Assembly (NCBI GenBank): GCA_902529645.1
Contig: CABZXO010000004.1
Coordinates: 73,226 to 119,431 of the forward strand
Length of the DNA: 46,206 nt
Origin: an uncultured Pelagibacteraceae bacterium
GTDB lineage: Bacteria > Pseudomonadota > Alphaproteobacteria > Pelagibacterales > Pelagibacteraceae
Reading direction: 5' to 3'
Position numbers and translations under genes: made by a program. Positions 43,883-46,206 of this stretch are shown here, in pieces. The notes under the pieces were generated by a model, which was given only the letters and a program-made list of their open reading frames with translations, did no database searches and had not been told where the DNA came from. Each line of letters begins with the position of its first letter. Position 1 is the first letter of the stretch.

Positions 43883-44983
43883 TGGATAATAATTATCAAA
43901 ATTTAAAAGAAGAGATTGAAAAGATAAATCAAAAAATACAGGAGTATCTTTGAAAAAAATAATATCCATTCAAAGCTAAAATCTTTAAACTCACAAATGC
44001 TGAGATCCGATTTTTGGCAAGATAAAAATAATTCTCAAAGAGTAATCAAAGAAAAGAAATTTTATGAAGATTTAACTATTTCTTTAAATAATAATGTTGA
44101 AAAACTAAAAGATTTAGATGATTTGAGTCAATTGGCACATGAAGAAGAGAATTTACAAGTTCAAAATGAAGTTTTACAAAATATAAAAGATTTAAGAAGT
44201 GAGGTTAAAAAAAATGAAATAAAATGTTTTTTATCTAATGAAGCAGACCCTTTTAATTGTTATATAGAAATACATGCTGGTGCAGGAGGCACAGAAAGTC
44301 AAGATTGGGCTGATATGTTAAGGAGAATGTATTTAAAATGGTCTGATAAAAAAAATTTTAAATCATATTTGATTAGTGAGCATAGAGGTGACGAGGCTGG
44401 AATAAAGTCTGCCACAATTAAATTAGATGGTGACTATGTTTTTGGATGGTTAAAAAAAGAGTCAGGAATACATAGATTAGTTAGGATATCTCCATTTGAC
44501 TCTGGAGCAAGAAGGCACACAAGTTTTGCAAGTGTTTGGATTTATCCAGTTGTAGATGAAAATATAAATATAGAAATTTTAGAAAAAGATTTAAGAATAG
44601 ACACTTATCGTTCTAGTGGAGCAGGTGGCCAGCATGTTAACACTACTGACAGTGCAGTAAGAATAACTCATATGCCATCAAAAATTGTTGTTCAATGTCA
44701 AAATGAAAGATCACAACATAAAAATAAAGAAACATGCATGAATATGTTGAAAGCAAGGTTATATGATTATGAAATTAAAAAAAGAGAGAAGGAAAATCAA
44801 AATGTTGAAAGTTCTAAATCTGAAATAGGATGGGGCCATCAAATTAGATCATATGTTCTTCAGCCTTACAGACTTGTAAAAGATAATAGAACTAATTTTG
44901 AAAGCACTAGTCCTGATAAAGTATTAGATGGTGATATTGATGAATTTTTGGAACAATCGCTTTATAAATTAAATGAAAAATAA
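43882..44983 (+). CDS. prfB: Peptide chain release factor 2 (with programmed +1 frameshift)
   Basis: The gene is split in two frames joined by a +1 shift. The first frame starts at ATG 43882 and reads 23 codons to an in-frame TGA at 43951-43953. Skipping one T at 43951 and reading on from 43952 gives 343 more residues to 44983, for a 366-residue protein, the usual RF2 length. The product shows the tripeptide anticodon SPF (203-205) that reads TGA and TAA, and the hydrolysis motif GGQ (248-250). A start at 43997 would give a truncated RF2. A UGA-dependent frameshift makes RF2 self-regulating. The first 23 codons and the whole chain are uninterrupted, so this is not a pseudogene. Confidence 0.95.
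43941..43953 (+). promoter_or_regulatory. prfB programmed +1 frameshift site
   Basis: The order is AGGAG (43940-43944), TAT, CTT, TGA (43951-43953). The Shine-Dalgarno-like AGGAG is three bases ahead of the CTT slip codon, the same spacing as in the E. coli prfB site, and the slip codon is followed by the UGA recognised by RF2 itself. When RF2 is scarce, ribosomes pause at UGA and shift. Confidence 0.93.
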
Positions 44984-46206
44984 TATTTTAAAATATTTTA
45001 TCCTATTTCTGTCAGTGTTAGTTATTTTGACAGTTTATCTTAGTACGGTAGGTATAGAGACAGATAAATTTAACGATCAAATTAAAAAAAAAATTTCACT
45101 AATAAATAAAAAGATAGATATAGATTTAAAAAAAATTAAATTAATTATAGATCCTTTTAAACTAAAAGTTTATGCAAAAACAGTTGGAACCACTGTATAT
45201 TTTTCAAAAAGACCTTTAGCATTAGAAAGTATTAAAACTGATGTATCCCTCAGTTCTCTAATTAAAAATAAGATTTCATCCTCAAATATAGAAGTAACAA
45301 CTAAGTCTATATTATTAAATGATTTAATTAAATTTATTCGCGCAACAAGTAATAAACCCGAATTATTTATATTAGAAAAAGTTGTTAAAAAAGGTCATGC
45401 AATTATAGATCTTAGATTGAATATTGATGAAAATGGCAAAATTAAAGATGATTATAAAATTGAGGGTTTAATAAAAGATGCAAGCATTAATTTTTTAAAT
45501 AAGGCTAATTTTAAAAATATAAACTTTAATTTCAATTTTCAAAAAGATAATTATCTTTTTAATGAAATAAATTTTAAAGCAGAAGAAGTAAATTTTACCT
45601 CAAAAAAACTAAATATAAAAAAGAAAAAAAATAGTTATTTAGTTGATGCTATTGTTGAAAACGATCAATCAAGTTTTAATTCAAATTTATTAAAATTTTT
45701 AAATTTAAGTGTTGAAAATATAATTATTGATGATGCTAAATTTAAGTCAAATAATGATTTTTCTTTGGAGATAGATGAAAAATTTAAAGTTAAAAATATT
45801 ATTTTAAATTCAGATATAAATATTACCCAACTAAAATATAAAAAATTAAAAATTATTGATAATTATTTTCCAGAATTTGATGATTTAATTTTATTTGATA
45901 ATCATAAATTAAATTTAAATTATAAGGACAACAATCTATCAATTAATGGTGAGGGACAAATCCAGTTAAATACTGATCAAATAAATGAAATTAAATATTT
46001 GATAAATAAAAAGGATAAGGATTTAAGTATAGATTCAGAATTATTTGTAAAAAATATAGTTTTAGAGCAACAAGATTTTTTAAAAACTTTCTTTCCTCAA
46101 AAAAATAAGAATATTAATTTTAATAATCAAAAATTAAAAATTAATTTTAAAAATAATAATCTAACTTTTTCTGGTTCTGGAAAATTTAAAATCGATAAAG
46201 ATTTTG
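44973..46206 (+). CDS. AsmA-like exported or membrane-anchored protein (3' end outside window)
   Basis: The frame from ATG 44973 stays open to the window edge; 411 residues are visible. One N-terminal membrane anchor (about 5-27) is followed by a TVGIETDKFNDQIKKKI stretch. Then come long, repetitive strand-rich segments of the AsmA/TamB/YhdP type (IDLDLKKIKLIIDPFKLKVYAKTVG), with many alternating hydrophobic residues. Proteins of this type bridge the periplasm and are implicated in phospholipid transport to the outer membrane. The ATG overlaps the prfB stop region by 11 bases, so it belongs to the mrcA-prfB operon. Family call by pattern, not certain. Confidence 0.65.
   Translation, partial: MKNNILKYFILFLSVLVILTVYLSTVGIETDKFNDQIKKKISLINKKIDIDLKKIKLIIDPFKLKVYAKTVGTTVYFSKRPLALESIKTDVSLSSLIKNKISSSNIEVTTKSILLNDLIKFIRATSNKPELFILEKVVKKGHAIIDLRLNIDENGKIKDDYKIEGLIKDASINFLNKANFKNINFNFNFQKDNYLFNEINFKAEEVNFTSKKLNIKKKKNSYLVDAIVENDQSSFNSNLLKFLNLSVENIIIDDAKFKSNNDFSLEIDEKFKVKNIILNSDINITQLKYKKLKIIDNYFPEFDDLILFDNHKLNLNYKDNNLSINGEGQIQLNTDQINEIKYLINKKDKDLSIDSELFVKNIVLEQQDFLKTFFPQKNKNINFNNQKLKINFKNNNLTFSGSGKFKIDKDF

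Noticed and set aside
43997..44983. prfB starting at 43997
   Set aside because: It lacks the first part of RF2 domain 1, while the upstream frame with the frameshift site restores a full-length protein.
1..46206. tRNA, rRNA, CRISPR, prophage or insertion sequence
   Set aside because: No candidate seen on either strand; intergenic gaps are too short to hold a tRNA in most places, and no transposase, integrase or regular repeat array was found.

Overview
This 46 kb window is a very AT-rich (my reading, roughly 70% A+T), almost gap-free stretch of a bacterial chromosome. The combination of features points to a genome-streamlined marine alphaproteobacterium, most likely of the SAR11/Pelagibacter group. 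These features are AT-rich codon use with mostly TAA stops, genes that overlap by 4 to 40 bases, no intergenic gap above about 115 bases, the alphaproteobacterial respiratory accessory pair NDUFA12/DUF2155, and classic alphaproteobacterial gene orders with pieces missing. No rRNA, tRNA, insertion sequence, phage gene or CRISPR array was seen. The placement is inference; no search was run.

Layout. Bases 1-5.6 kb are the most 'accessory' part: the C-terminal end of an FG-GAP/ASPIC-UnbV repeat protein, an exported cysteine-rich protein of unknown function, a phosphatidylcholine synthase, then (minus strand) a tight PhyH dioxygenase plus two Gfo/Idh/MocA oxidoreductases, and a MOSC protein. From 17.5 kb back to 5.6 kb runs one long minus-strand series: rpsF-rpsR-rplI, dnaB, an RND/MMPL exporter, cvpA, purF, an HD-domain protein, gshA-gshB and two transporters. 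From 17.6 to 20.2 kb the plus strand carries fabD-fabG-acpP-gmk.

From 27.7 kb back to 20.2 kb lies the outer-membrane biogenesis operon lptF-lptG-lptD-surA-pdxA-ksgA (minus). It is followed by pepA-ndk (plus), purM-purN (minus), and DUF2066-hda-aspS (plus). Next come an orphan protein resembling the C-terminal part of the B12-dependent ribonucleotide reductase (minus), NDUFA12-DUF2155 (plus), aroQ-accB-accC (minus), thiS-thiG (plus), an RNase E/G (minus), and mrcA-prfB-AsmA-like (plus, running off the window).

Most genes are housekeeping. They cover fatty-acid initiation (fabD, fabG, acpP, accBC), purine synthesis (purF, purM, purN, gmk, ndk), lipopolysaccharide export to the outer surface (LptF/G/D with SurA), replication and its control (dnaB, hda), translation (S6, S18, L9, AspRS, RF2), glutathione synthesis and cell-wall polymerisation. 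No convincing new multi-gene system was found. The points most worth a second look are the dioxygenase/dual-oxidoreductase cassette, the cysteine-rich exported protein, the free-standing NrdJ-tail protein, the RNase E lacking its zinc link, the recent internal repeat in lptD, the RF2 programmed frameshift, and several apparent gene losses at otherwise conserved junctions.
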